Assembly: GCA_946494335.1 (NCBI GenBank)
Contig: CAMMBV010000003.1
Coordinates: forward strand, 43,062-107,061
Length of the DNA stretch: 64,000 nt
Reading direction: 5' to 3'
Source: an uncultured Ruminococcus sp.
GTDB taxonomy: Bacteria > Bacillota > Clostridia > Lachnospirales > Lachnospiraceae
Below the pieces are notes generated by a model. That model had not been told where the DNA came from. It did no database searches and saw only the letters and a list, made by a program, of their open reading frames with translations. Shown in pieces: positions 11,306 to 19,110 of the stretch (position 1 is the first letter of the stretch; each line of letters opens with the position of its first letter). The translations under genes were made by a program, and so were the position numbers.

Positions 11306-12019
11306 ATGCAGATGATTTCACTGGAAGAGACGTTGAAACAAAATGCTTATCCGGGCAGAGGGATTGTAATCGGCCGTTCCAAAGACGGTTCTAAGGCGGT
11401 GACGGCTTATTTTATCATGGGAAGAAGCGCCAACAGCAGAAACAGAATTTTTGTGGAAGAGGGCGAAGGTCTTCGTACCCAGGCTTTTGATCCTTCCAAA
11501 GTAGAGGATCCCAGCCTTATTATCTATGCGCCGGTTCGTGTGCTGGAGGATAAGACCATCGTTACCAACGGAGATCAGACGGATACGATTTACGATGGAA
11601 TGAAAGAGGGGCTGACTTTCGAACAGTCCTTAAGAAGCCGGGAATTTGAGCCGGATGCCCCCAACTATACACCGCGTATTTCCGGTGTGATGTACGTAAA
11701 AGACGGCGGTTATCACTATGAGATGTCTATTTTAAAGAGCAACAACGGAAGTCCCGAAAGCTGCAGCCGCTTTACCTTCTCTTATGAAAATCCCGCTGCA
11801 GGCGAAGGCCATTTTATTCACACCTATCAGTGCGATGGAAATCCGCTGCCCAGTTTTGAGGGAGAGCCCAAGCTGGTGGAAATTTCCGATGATATGGATG
11901 CTTTTACCGATATGCTCTGGAACAGCCTGAATGAGGACAATAAGGTATCTCTTTTTGTGCGGTATATTGATATCGCCACAGGAACTGCAAGAACGAAAAT
12001 TGTGAATAAAAATCAGTAA
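11306..12019 (+). CDS. purO: PurO-type IMP cyclohydrolase
   Basis: 237 aa. Matches the archaeal-style PurO/IMP cyclohydrolase family: AYPGRGIVIGRSKDG at the N-terminus, AYFIMGRSANSRNRIF, and VTNGDQTDTIYDGM near residue 87. It would close FAICAR to IMP, the last step of de novo purine synthesis, normally done by the N-terminal domain of bifunctional PurH. The neighbour 15 bases downstream is a PurH lacking exactly that domain, which strongly supports the assignment. Nearby guaB consumes the product. Not related in sequence to the MGS-like PurH cyclohydrolase, so this is a replacement rather than a fission product. Confidence 0.85.
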   Translation: MQMISLEETLKQNAYPGRGIVIGRSKDGSKAVTAYFIMGRSANSRNRIFVEEGEGLRTQAFDPSKVEDPSLIIYAPVRVLEDKTIVTNGDQTDTIYDGMKEGLTFEQSLRSREFEPDAPNYTPRISGVMYVKDGGYHYEMSILKSNNGSPESCSRFTFSYENPAAGEGHFIHTYQCDGNPLPSFEGEPKLVEISDDMDAFTDMLWNSLNEDNKVSLFVRYIDIATGTARTKIVNKNQ

Positions 12020-12034
12020 GGAGGCATAAGATAA

Positions 12035-13213
12035 ATGAAAGAGCTGGAATTAAAATATGGCTGCAATCCCAATCAGAAACCGTCCAGAATATATATGGCG
12101 GACGGATCAGAACTTCCTATTCAGGTATTAAACGGGAAACCGGGATATATCAACTTTCTGGATGCGTTTAACGGCTGGCAGCTGGTAAAAGAACTGAAAG
12201 AGGCTACAGGGCTTCCGGCAGCTACTTCCTTTAAGCATGTATCCCCGGCGGGGGCTGCTGTGGGACTTCCCCTTACGGATACCCTGGCTGCAATTTACTG
12301 GGTAGAAAATAAAGAGGAGCTTACACCGCTGGCCTGCGCTTATGCGAGAGCAAGGGGAGCCGACAGAATGTCCTCCTTCGGTGACTTTATTGCGCTGTCC
12401 GACATCTGTGACAAAGAAACAGCCGGACTGATCCGCCACGAAGTGTCTGACGGAATCATTGCTCCGGGCTATACAGAAGAAGCGCTGGCAATTCTGAAGG
12501 AAAAGAAAAAAGGAAACTATAATATTATTCAGATTGATACGGATTACCGTCCTGCGCCGCTGGAGCACAAAGAGGTGTACGGCATTACCTTTGAGCAGGG
12601 GCGCCAGGAGCTGCCTATTGATGATCAGCTTCTTTCCAACATTGTGACAGAGAACAAAGCGCTGTCAGCCGAAGCTCTGCGGGATATGAAGATTGCGCTG
12701 ATTACGCTGAAATATACTCAGTCCAATTCCGTATGTTTTGTCAAGGACGGACAGGCCATCGGAATCGGTGCAGGGCAGCAGTCCAGGGTACACTGTACCC
12801 GTCTGGCGGGCCAGAAAGCGGACAACTGGCTGCTTCGTCAAAGCCCCAAGGTTCTGAATCTGCAGTTTGTGGACTCCATCAGCCGCCCCGAAAGAGACAA
12901 CGCCATTGACGTATATATCGGCGAGGAATATATGGATGTGCTGGCGGACGGAGCATGGGAAAAGATATTCAAGGTGAAACCGGAAGTATTTACCAGAGAG
13001 GAAAAACGTGCATGGCTGGATCAGATGAGCGATGTGACTCTGGGATCCGATGCATTCTTCCCCTTTTCGGACAATATTGAGCGCGCTAAGAAAAGCGGCG
13101 TGAAATACATCGCCCAGCCGGGCGGTTCTGTCCGTGATGATCTGGTAATCGAATGCTGCAACAAATATAATATGGTGATGGCGTTTACAGGAATTCGCCT
13201 GTTCCATCACTGA
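12035..13213 (+). CDS. purH: Stand-alone AICAR transformylase (PurH C-terminal domain only)
   Basis: 392 aa against about 510 for bifunctional PurH: the N-terminal IMP cyclohydrolase domain is missing and the protein starts directly in the formyltransferase part. The catalytic Lys-His pair is K67-H68 in SFKHVSPAGAA; RVHCTRLAGQKA and SDAFFPFSDNIERAKK are further family motifs. It transfers a formyl group from 10-formyl-THF to AICAR, giving FAICAR, which the PurO-type product next door would cyclise. AAGGAGG precedes the ATG. A terminator and a palindromic repeat follow. Confidence 0.93.
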   Translation: MKELELKYGCNPNQKPSRIYMADGSELPIQVLNGKPGYINFLDAFNGWQLVKELKEATGLPAATSFKHVSPAGAAVGLPLTDTLAAIYWVENKEELTPLACAYARARGADRMSSFGDFIALSDICDKETAGLIRHEVSDGIIAPGYTEEALAILKEKKKGNYNIIQIDTDYRPAPLEHKEVYGITFEQGRQELPIDDQLLSNIVTENKALSAEALRDMKIALITLKYTQSNSVCFVKDGQAIGIGAGQQSRVHCTRLAGQKADNWLLRQSPKVLNLQFVDSISRPERDNAIDVYIGEEYMDVLADGAWEKIFKVKPEVFTREEKRAWLDQMSDVTLGSDAFFPFSDNIERAKKSGVKYIAQPGGSVRDDLVIECCNKYNMVMAFTGIRLFHH

Positions 13214-13222
13214 TATGCGTGA

Positions 13223-13255
13223 GGGGGAGCTGTAAAGAGCAGCTCTCCCTTTTTA
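13223..13255 (+). terminator. Intrinsic terminator after purH
   Basis: GGGGGAGCTG pairs with CAGCTCTCCC (one mismatch) around a 7-nt loop, then TTTTT. The palindromic repeat copy 1 begins directly after the T run. Confidence 0.82.
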
Positions 13256-13256
13256 C

Positions 13257-13346
13257 GCAATACGACCGGCAAGCGGCTGTCGTGCCTGCACGGGCAGACA
13301 TTTGCCGGGCAGCGGATAGCGGTGCGAAGACCAGCTTTGCTGTGAA
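13257..13346. repeat. Palindromic intergenic repeat, copy 1
   Basis: The core (13266-13308, 43 nt) is closed by CCGGCAA and TTGCCGG and contains an inner CGTGC-CT-GCACG hairpin; it is preceded by an ATACG box and followed by GCAGCGGA. The same core, same length and order, occurs at 20498-20540 and 40113-40155. Copies 1 and 2 also share a distal CTTTGCTGTGA. The copy sits between the purH terminator and pepF. No coding function seen. Confidence 0.85.
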
Positions 13347-13380
13347 TAGTAACAAAAAAGGAAAATGAAGGAGCAGATAA

Positions 13381-15180
13381 ATGGAGCAGAAAGGAAAACT
13401 GCCGGCGCGGATGGAAGTGCCGGCAAAGGATAAATGGCACATTGAGGATTTATATTCCACGGATGAAAAGTGGGAGGAAGAATTTGAAGAGCTGAAGAAG
13501 AAGGCGGAAAATTTTGGCCGCTTTCAGGGGAGACTGGGAGAGTGCGGAAAGGTTCTTTTTGAAGCCTTAAAGGCTCAGGATGAAATCTCAAAACTGCTGG
13601 AGCGGGTTTACGTCTATGCCAGTCAGAAAAACCATGAGGATATGGGAAACGGCACGTATCAGCAGTTATATATGAGAAGTCAGGCTCTGATGAGTCAGAT
13701 CGGGGATATCTGCGCTTTTGTGGAGCCGGAGATACTGAAAATCCCTGATGAAACGCTGGATAAATTTTACAAGGAAGAGCCGGAGCTTTCGCTGTACCGC
13801 AGGTATCTGGATGAGAAAAGAAGGAGAAGGGAGCATATTCTCACGGAAGAGATGGAAGGCGTGCTGGCCAAAGCTTCGCAGATGGGGAACGGTCCCCAGA
13901 ATATCTTTCAGATGTTCAACAATGCGGATTTGGACTTTGGAATGATTACAGATGAAGATGGTCAAAAGGTGCAGCTTACCCACGGGCGCTATATTCAGTT
14001 TATGGAAAGTCAGGACCAGAAAGTGCGCCGGGAAGCATTTGAAAGCCTTTACCGTGCCTACGGACAGTTTAAAAATACACTGGCGGCCGTGTTTGAAGCC
14101 AATGTGACCCAGGAGCTGTTTTTCTCCCGGATGAGAAAATACGGCTCTTCCCTGGAGGCGGCTTTAGACGGCGGAAATATTCCCCTCTCCGTTTACGATG
14201 GTCTCATCAGCCAGGTACATGAAAATCTGTACCGTATGCACGATTATATCACACTGCGAAAGGAACTCCTGGGCCTGAATGAGCTGCATATGTATGATGT
14301 CTATGTGCCGCTGGTTAAGCAGAGCAGGAATCATTATACCTTTGAACAGGCCAAGGAGATTGTACGGGAGGGGCTGGCGCCTCTGGGCGCCGATTATCAG
14401 GCCATTCTGCAGGAGGGATTTGACGGAGGATGGATCGATATCTATGAAAATCAGGGCAAACGAAGCGGCGCTTACTCCTGGGGAGCATATGGAACCCATC
14501 CCTTCGTACTGATGAATTACAATGGAAGCCTGAACCATGTGTTTACGCTGGCTCATGAGATGGGGCACGCCATCCACAGCTACTATTCCGACAAAACACA
14601 GCCTTATCCCTATGCAGGATATCGGATTTTTGTGGCGGAGGTGGCTTCCACCTGCAACGAAGCGCTGCTGATCCATTATCTGCTGGAGCAGGCGAAGGAT
14701 AAGGCGGAAAAGAAATACCTGATAAATTATTTTCTGGATCAATTCCGCGCCACCTTGTACCGGCAGACCATGTTTGCAGAGTTTGAGAAAAAGGTACATC
14801 AGATGGGGCAGGAGGGAGAAAGTCTGACGGCGGACGCCCTGTGCCGGGTATATTATGATCTGAATTGCGAATATTTTGGAAAAGATATGGTGGTGGATGA
14901 GCAGATTGCCATGGAATGGGCCAGAATTCCTCATTTTTATACTGCTTTTTATGTATATCAGTATGCGACGGGATTTTCCGCTGCCATTGCCATCAGCAGC
15001 AAAATTTTAAAAGGCGAGCCGGGAATTGTGGAAAAGTATAAGAAATTCCTCTCCGGCGGAAGTTCCCAGGATCCCATTGACCTTTTGAAAATATGCGGGA
15101 TCGATATGACTTCGCCAGAGCCGGTGAAGGAGGCTCTGGCGGTATTTGGTGAGTATCTTGAAATGCTGAAGCAGCTATAA
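13381..15180 (+). CDS. pepF: Oligoendopeptidase F (M3B metallopeptidase)
   Basis: 599 aa, full family length. An N-terminal helical region (13-180) leads into the M3 catalytic domain with the zinc motif H392-E-M-G-H396 in LAHEMGHAIHSYY and the third ligand glutamate in the downstream EVASTCNEALL. It hydrolyses peptides of about 7-17 residues in the cytoplasm, recycling imported or internal peptides. The ATG follows AATGAAGGAG. It lies directly after repeat copy 1; no strong promoter was recognised, so the repeat region may carry or influence its transcription. Convergent with topB, 12 bases apart. Confidence 0.95.
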   Translation: MEQKGKLPARMEVPAKDKWHIEDLYSTDEKWEEEFEELKKKAENFGRFQGRLGECGKVLFEALKAQDEISKLLERVYVYASQKNHEDMGNGTYQQLYMRSQALMSQIGDICAFVEPEILKIPDETLDKFYKEEPELSLYRRYLDEKRRRREHILTEEMEGVLAKASQMGNGPQNIFQMFNNADLDFGMITDEDGQKVQLTHGRYIQFMESQDQKVRREAFESLYRAYGQFKNTLAAVFEANVTQELFFSRMRKYGSSLEAALDGGNIPLSVYDGLISQVHENLYRMHDYITLRKELLGLNELHMYDVYVPLVKQSRNHYTFEQAKEIVREGLAPLGADYQAILQEGFDGGWIDIYENQGKRSGAYSWGAYGTHPFVLMNYNGSLNHVFTLAHEMGHAIHSYYSDKTQPYPYAGYRIFVAEVASTCNEALLIHYLLEQAKDKAEKKYLINYFLDQFRATLYRQTMFAEFEKKVHQMGQEGESLTADALCRVYYDLNCEYFGKDMVVDEQIAMEWARIPHFYTAFYVYQYATGFSAAIAISSKILKGEPGIVEKYKKFLSGGSSQDPIDLLKICGIDMTSPEPVKEALAVFGEYLEMLKQL

Positions 15181-15192
15181 AGACAGCGGGAA

Positions 15193-17397
15193 TCATTCCC
15201 TGGGGTCTTCCAGATTGAGTTTTGCAAAAGCGGCGGCAAAGGCCTGATTGATGGGCGCTGCCGCTTCTTTTTTCTGTTCTTTCAGGTAGCGCTGTACATC
15301 CTGCTTTCGAACGCCGGCGCCTTCTTTTTCGCGGCGGGCCTTAAAGGCGGAGAGTTTTTCTTTATAACCGCAGCTGCAGATAAAAGTTTCCTCCTTGCCT
15401 TTCATGTAAAGCTCCATCTTTTTATGGCATTTGGGGCAGCGGGCGTTGGAGGTGCGGGAAATAGTTTCCCGGTGGCCGCATTCCCGGTCCTGGCATACCA
15501 GCATCCTGCTGTTTTTGCCGTTCACCGCCAGCATTCGTTTGCCGCATTTGGGACAGCGTGTGCTGGTCAGATTGTCATGACGGAATGTGCCTTCCCCCTG
15601 CTTGATTTCGTCAATGATGTCCCGGGTGTAGCTGCGGATATCTTTAAGGAAGGTTTCCTTTTTTAAAGATCCGGAAGCAATGCGGGAAAGCTTCATTTCC
15701 CAGTCTGCGGTCAGCTCCGGTTTTTTCAGATCCTCCGGAACCAGGGAGAGGAGCTGACGGGCTTTGGAGGTGATAACAATATCGTTCCCCCGTTTTTCCA
15801 TCAGAAAGCTGCCGAATAACTTGTCGATGATATCGGCTCTGGTGGCGACTGTACCCAGACCCCCCGTTTCGCCCAGGGTTTTGGCGGCTTTTGCATCCTG
15901 ACTTTCCATGTAGCGGACGGGATTTTCCATGGCGGACAGTAAAGTAGCTTCGTTAAAGTAGGCCGGCGGCTTTGTTTTTCCCGAAGTTACATCGATTCGG
16001 GTAAGGGGCAGGCGGTCGCCCTCTTTTAATTCGGGAAGGGACTGTTCCCGGATTTCTTTTTCCTCTGTCTCTTCCTCGTAATCGCCTTTCTGTTCGTATA
16101 CTTCCATCCAGCCCTGGGAGCGAATCGTTTTCCCGCGGGCGATAAAAGTCTCGCCGGCGGCGGAGGCGGTGACAGAAGTCTGTTCGTACTCGAAAGGCGG
16201 ATACAGAACGGCCAGAAAACGGCGCACTACCAGATCGTAGATTTTTTTCTCTTCGTTGGTCATATGCTCCATCTGAACGAACTGTTCGGTGGGAATAATG
16301 GCGTGGTGATCGCTGACCTTTTTGTCGTTGACAAAGGATGCGTTGGTTTTCAGCGGTTTCATGATCAGCGGACCGGCCAGTTTTTTATAGGGACCGACGG
16401 CACAGGCCTTCAGACGCTCTTTTAAGGTTTCTACCACATCCGTGCCGATATAGCGGGAATCTGTGCGGGGATAAGTGAGAACCTTGTGATGCTCATAGAG
16501 ACGCTGCATAATGTTTAACGTTTCTTTGGCGGAAAAGCCGAAACGTCGGTTTGCCTCCCGCTGCAGTTCCGTCAGATCGTAAAGACCCGGCGCCTGTTTC
16601 TTCTTTTTCGTTTTTTCAACGGCGGCAATGGTCAGGCTTTTGCCTTTTAAGGATGATGCGATATCTTCCGCTTTATCACGGGAAAAAGTGCGGGTGCTTT
16701 TGCTTTTGGATTCACACCAGGTGAAACGGACTCCTGCCGCCAGGGCGGTAATTCCATAATATTCTTTTGGCTTAAACTGTCGGATTTCCTCTTCCCGGCG
16801 GGCGATAATGGCCAGAGTGGGAGTCTGTACCCGTCCGCAGGAAAGCTGGGCGTTGTATTTGCAGGTCAGCGCCCGGGTGGCGTTGATGCCCACCAGCCAG
16901 TCGGCCTGGGCTCTGGCGGAGGCGGCGTCAAAAAGATTCTGATATTCCCGGCCGTCTTTTAAGTGGGAAAATCCCTCCCGGATGGCTTTATCCGTGACGG
17001 AGGAAATCCACAGCCGTTTCACCGGTTTCTTTGCACCGGCCTTTTCCAGAATCCAGCGGGCAACCAGTTCCCCTTCCCGTCCGGCGTCTGTGGCGATGAT
17101 AATTTCTCTCACATCTTTGCGGAATATCAGATTTTTTACGGTCTGAAACTGTTTGGCGGTCTGACGGATTACCACCAGCTTCATGTGGTCCGGCATCATG
17201 GGCAGCACGTCAAGTTTCCATTCTTTATATGATTTGTCATAATCCTCCGGATCAGCCAGAGTGATCAGATGTCCCAAAGCCCAGGTGACAATGTAGCGGG
17301 AGCCCTCTATCGATGCGCCCTCCTGCTTTTTACAGCCCAGAACACGGGCGATATCCCTTCCCACCGACGGCTTTTCTGCAATAACCAGTGATTTCAT
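15193..17397 (-). CDS. topB: DNA topoisomerase III (type IA)
   Basis: 734 aa. The start at 17397 gives MKSLVIAEKPSVGRDIARVL, the family N-terminus with its Toprim motif; an in-frame ATG at 17481 would add a non-conserved leader overlapping the upstream stop. The catalytic tyrosine is Y309 in LTYPRTDSRY. C-terminal zinc ribbons (CPKCGKRM, CQDRECGHR, CPKCHKKM, CSCGYK) are of the Firmicute TopB type. It decatenates DNA and resolves recombination intermediates. Second gene after the DtxR-family regulator, so possibly under metal-responsive transcription. Confidence 0.95.
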   Translation of the reverse strand: MKSLVIAEKPSVGRDIARVLGCKKQEGASIEGSRYIVTWALGHLITLADPEDYDKSYKEWKLDVLPMMPDHMKLVVIRQTAKQFQTVKNLIFRKDVREIIIATDAGREGELVARWILEKAGAKKPVKRLWISSVTDKAIREGFSHLKDGREYQNLFDAASARAQADWLVGINATRALTCKYNAQLSCGRVQTPTLAIIARREEEIRQFKPKEYYGITALAAGVRFTWCESKSKSTRTFSRDKAEDIASSLKGKSLTIAAVEKTKKKKQAPGLYDLTELQREANRRFGFSAKETLNIMQRLYEHHKVLTYPRTDSRYIGTDVVETLKERLKACAVGPYKKLAGPLIMKPLKTNASFVNDKKVSDHHAIIPTEQFVQMEHMTNEEKKIYDLVVRRFLAVLYPPFEYEQTSVTASAAGETFIARGKTIRSQGWMEVYEQKGDYEEETEEKEIREQSLPELKEGDRLPLTRIDVTSGKTKPPAYFNEATLLSAMENPVRYMESQDAKAAKTLGETGGLGTVATRADIIDKLFGSFLMEKRGNDIVITSKARQLLSLVPEDLKKPELTADWEMKLSRIASGSLKKETFLKDIRSYTRDIIDEIKQGEGTFRHDNLTSTRCPKCGKRMLAVNGKNSRMLVCQDRECGHRETISRTSNARCPKCHKKMELYMKGKEETFICSCGYKEKLSAFKARREKEGAGVRKQDVQRYLKEQKKEAAAPINQAFAAAFAKLNLEDPRE

Positions 17398-17480
17398 AAT
17401 AAATAATCTCCATTTTCGTTCTGTTTTTGGTCCGGCATGATAAACGGCTCCGGGATCAGTCTCCGAAGCCGCTGTAACCA

Positions 17481-17870
17481 TTATTCATTTTCCGCCTGCA
17501 TTTTCCGGCCCTGTGTCACGTGACGCTTAATTGCCTCAAAACTTTCCGCGCTGATCACATGTTCAATACGGCAGGCATCGTCCAGAGCAGTTTTTTCATC
17601 AACGCCCAGGTGAATCAGCCATTCAGAAAGAAGAACATGTCGTTCGTAAATTGTGAGAGCAATCTCTTTACCCGCGTCTGTCAAAGTGATGAATCCATCT
17701 TTGTCCATGATAATGTATCCGTTTTCACGTAAGTTTTTCATGGCCACACTGATGCTGGGTTTGGAAAAGTGAAGTTCGTTTACGATATCGATGGAGCGGA
17801 CTTCCGACTTTTTCTTGCTCAGTATATAAATGGTCTCCAAATAGTTTTCTGCAGATTCGTGTATTTTCAA
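17481..17870 (-). CDS. DtxR/MntR-family metal-dependent transcriptional regulator
   Basis: 129 aa from TTG at 17870, which follows AAGGAGAG; upstream ATGs (such as 17903) fall inside the operator palindrome and are rejected. Winged helix at about 5-65 (SIDIVNELHFSKPSISVAMK), metal-binding and dimerisation region at 66-129. The metal motif CRIEH (C100, E103, H104) matches the DtxR/IdeR pattern with cysteine, whereas Bacillus MntR has glutamate there; position N9 aligns with MntR D8 or DtxR M10. The sequence hints at Fe rather than Mn sensing, but this is inference. No SH3-like third domain. Autoregulation is indicated by the adjacent palindrome. Confidence 0.9.
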   Translation of the reverse strand: MKIHESAENYLETIYILSKKKSEVRSIDIVNELHFSKPSISVAMKNLRENGYIIMDKDGFITLTDAGKEIALTIYERHVLLSEWLIHLGVDEKTALDDACRIEHVISAESFEAIKRHVTQGRKMQAENE

Positions 17871-17895
17871 TGTGTCTCTCTCCTTAATTGAAATA

Positions 17896-17917
17896 GTATG
17901 CATTCTGCCATGCATAC
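17896..17917. promoter_or_regulatory. Palindromic operator of the DtxR-family regulator
   Basis: GTATGCAT-tctgcc-ATGCATAC, a perfect 8-6-8 inverted repeat, directly abuts the -10 hexamer on the reverse strand and covers the transcription start. This geometry fits metal-dependent self-repression. Confidence 0.75.
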
Positions 17918-17946
17918 AGCATATCATATTGAGGGAAAAATAGCAA
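17918..17946 (-). promoter_or_regulatory. Promoter of dtxR-like gene and topB
   Basis: Reverse strand: TTGCTA (17946-17941), 17 bp, TATGCT (17923-17918). Confidence 0.65.
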
Positions 17947-18034
17947 AGAAAAAGATGAAAAGAAGATAGGAAAAAGTGATAAAGGAACAGGGAAATTTAA
18001 GAAAATGTTGTTAAAAATTTTAGAAGTGATGACC

Positions 18035-18062
18035 TTGAAATTCATAAGAGATATGTTACAAT
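18035..18062 (+). promoter_or_regulatory. Nitroreductase gene promoter
   Basis: TTGAAA (18035-18040), 16 bp, TACAAT (18057-18062), with an extended TG one base before the -10. Confidence 0.6.
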
Positions 18063-18092
18063 AATATTACGAAAAATAATAAGGGTGAGAAT

Positions 18093-18857
18093 ATGAATCT
18101 GTATGAAGCAGTTTATGCAAGAAAATCTGTCCGCAGTTTTACGGGAGAGGCGGTCAGTGGCAAAGTAATAGACAGTATCAGAAAATTTTATCAGGAAATG
18201 GAAGGGCTGTTTGGAGGGATCGAGACAGAACTGGTTATACTGGAAAACAGGAAGGAAAAGCGTACATTTTCCGGATTTGCCAGTGTGAACGCGCCCTATT
18301 ATCTGGCGCTTTATACCGGCAGTCAGGAAAAATGCATGATGAATGCAGGATATATCCTGCAGCAGCTCACTCTTTATCTGTGCAGTAAAGGGCTGGGCAG
18401 CTGTTACGTGGGGATGAGTCTGCTGCCTCCAAAACTGAAAAAAAGGGGAGATAAGATTCTTGCCTGTCTTCTTGCTTTTGGAAAGAGCAAGAACGGCTAT
18501 ACGCGCAAACCGGTGGAAGCAAAAAGAATGGACTTGAAAGAGCTGTGCCTTTTTAAAGAAAAGCCCAGGCTGTGGATGAATCAGCTGCTGGAGGCCGCGC
18601 GTCTGGCTCCGTCCAGCATGAATTCTCAGCCCTGGAGATTTGTCGTCTATGACAACCGGATTCACGTTTATTCCAAAAAGTATAAGTCCGGCCAGCTGGG
18701 AAAAATGACGGAACTTAATTTTGGGATTTTGTTCAGCAATATGATGGTGGTAGCAGAAGAGCTGTGGCTGGATGTGGATCTGATCCGACTGGATGAGATA
18801 GATCAGAAAAATTATCCTAACAGCCAGTATGTATTGAGTGTCGTACTGCGGGTATAA
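18093..18857 (+). CDS. Nitroreductase-family flavoprotein
   Basis: 254 aa. N-terminal YARKSVRSFTGEAV and central EAARLAPSSMNSQPWRFVVY are nitroreductase signatures (the latter near 165-185, where FMN contacts lie). The layout, with the SSMNSQPW motif in the second half and an N-terminal nitroreductase-like half, matches the TM1586-type subfamily, in which a single chain holds two degenerate repeats. FMN-dependent oxidoreductase; substrate unknown. Faces away from the metal regulator, with about 220 bp between their start codons. A tRNA gene follows. Confidence 0.82.
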   Translation: MNLYEAVYARKSVRSFTGEAVSGKVIDSIRKFYQEMEGLFGGIETELVILENRKEKRTFSGFASVNAPYYLALYTGSQEKCMMNAGYILQQLTLYLCSKGLGSCYVGMSLLPPKLKKRGDKILACLLAFGKSKNGYTRKPVEAKRMDLKELCLFKEKPRLWMNQLLEAARLAPSSMNSQPWRFVVYDNRIHVYSKKYKSGQLGKMTELNFGILFSNMMVVAEELWLDVDLIRLDEIDQKNYPNSQYVLSVVLRV

Positions 18858-18884
18858 AAAAGATATAAAAAACTTAAAAAAGTC

Positions 18885-18913
18885 TTGACAAGATATGGAA
18901 GTTATAGTATAGT
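18885..18913 (+). promoter_or_regulatory. tRNA-Gly promoter
   Basis: TTGACA (18885-18890), 17 bp, TATAGT (18908-18913), 23 bp before the mature tRNA. Confidence 0.85.
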
Positions 18914-18936
18914 AGTCCTTGGTCAGCAGTTGACAG

Positions 18937-19009
18937 GCGCGAGTGGCTCAGTTGGTGGAGCGCGACCTTGCCAAGGTCGAGGCCGCGGGTTCGAGTCCCG
19001 TCTCGCGCT
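18937..19009 (+). tRNA. tRNA-Gly(GCC)
   Basis: 73 nt. Acceptor stem GCGCGAG/CTCGCGC with discriminator T; anticodon stem CGACC/GGTCG around loop TTGCCAA, anticodon GCC; T-arm with GGTTCGAGTCC. CCA is not encoded. A strong promoter precedes it and an intrinsic terminator follows 13 nt downstream, so it is a single-gene unit. Confidence 0.97.
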
Positions 19010-19021
19010 CTTGAAAATAGA

Positions 19022-19056
19022 AAGCAGATCTGCGTAAATGCAGACCTGCTTTTTTC
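19022..19056 (+). terminator. tRNA-Gly terminator
   Basis: AGCAGATCTGC pairs with GCAGACCTGCT (one mismatch), 6-nt loop, then six T. Confidence 0.85.
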
Positions 19057-19110
19057 TGTATCCGGCGATACAGCGGCGTCGGAGAATAAACAAAAGAGGA
19101 GAGGGCAGCT

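Noticed and set aside
13185..13591. Reverse-strand frames over repeat copy 1
   Set aside because: They run through a terminator, the palindrome and the pepF start, lack ribosome sites and have no recognisable protein features.
15181..15205. Terminator between pepF and topB
   Set aside because: Only a 5-bp GGGAA/TTCCC palindrome without a T run; too weak to call.
17398..17481. Longer TopB start at 17481
   Set aside because: The added residues are not family-like; MKSLVIAEKPSVGRD from 17397 is the conserved start.
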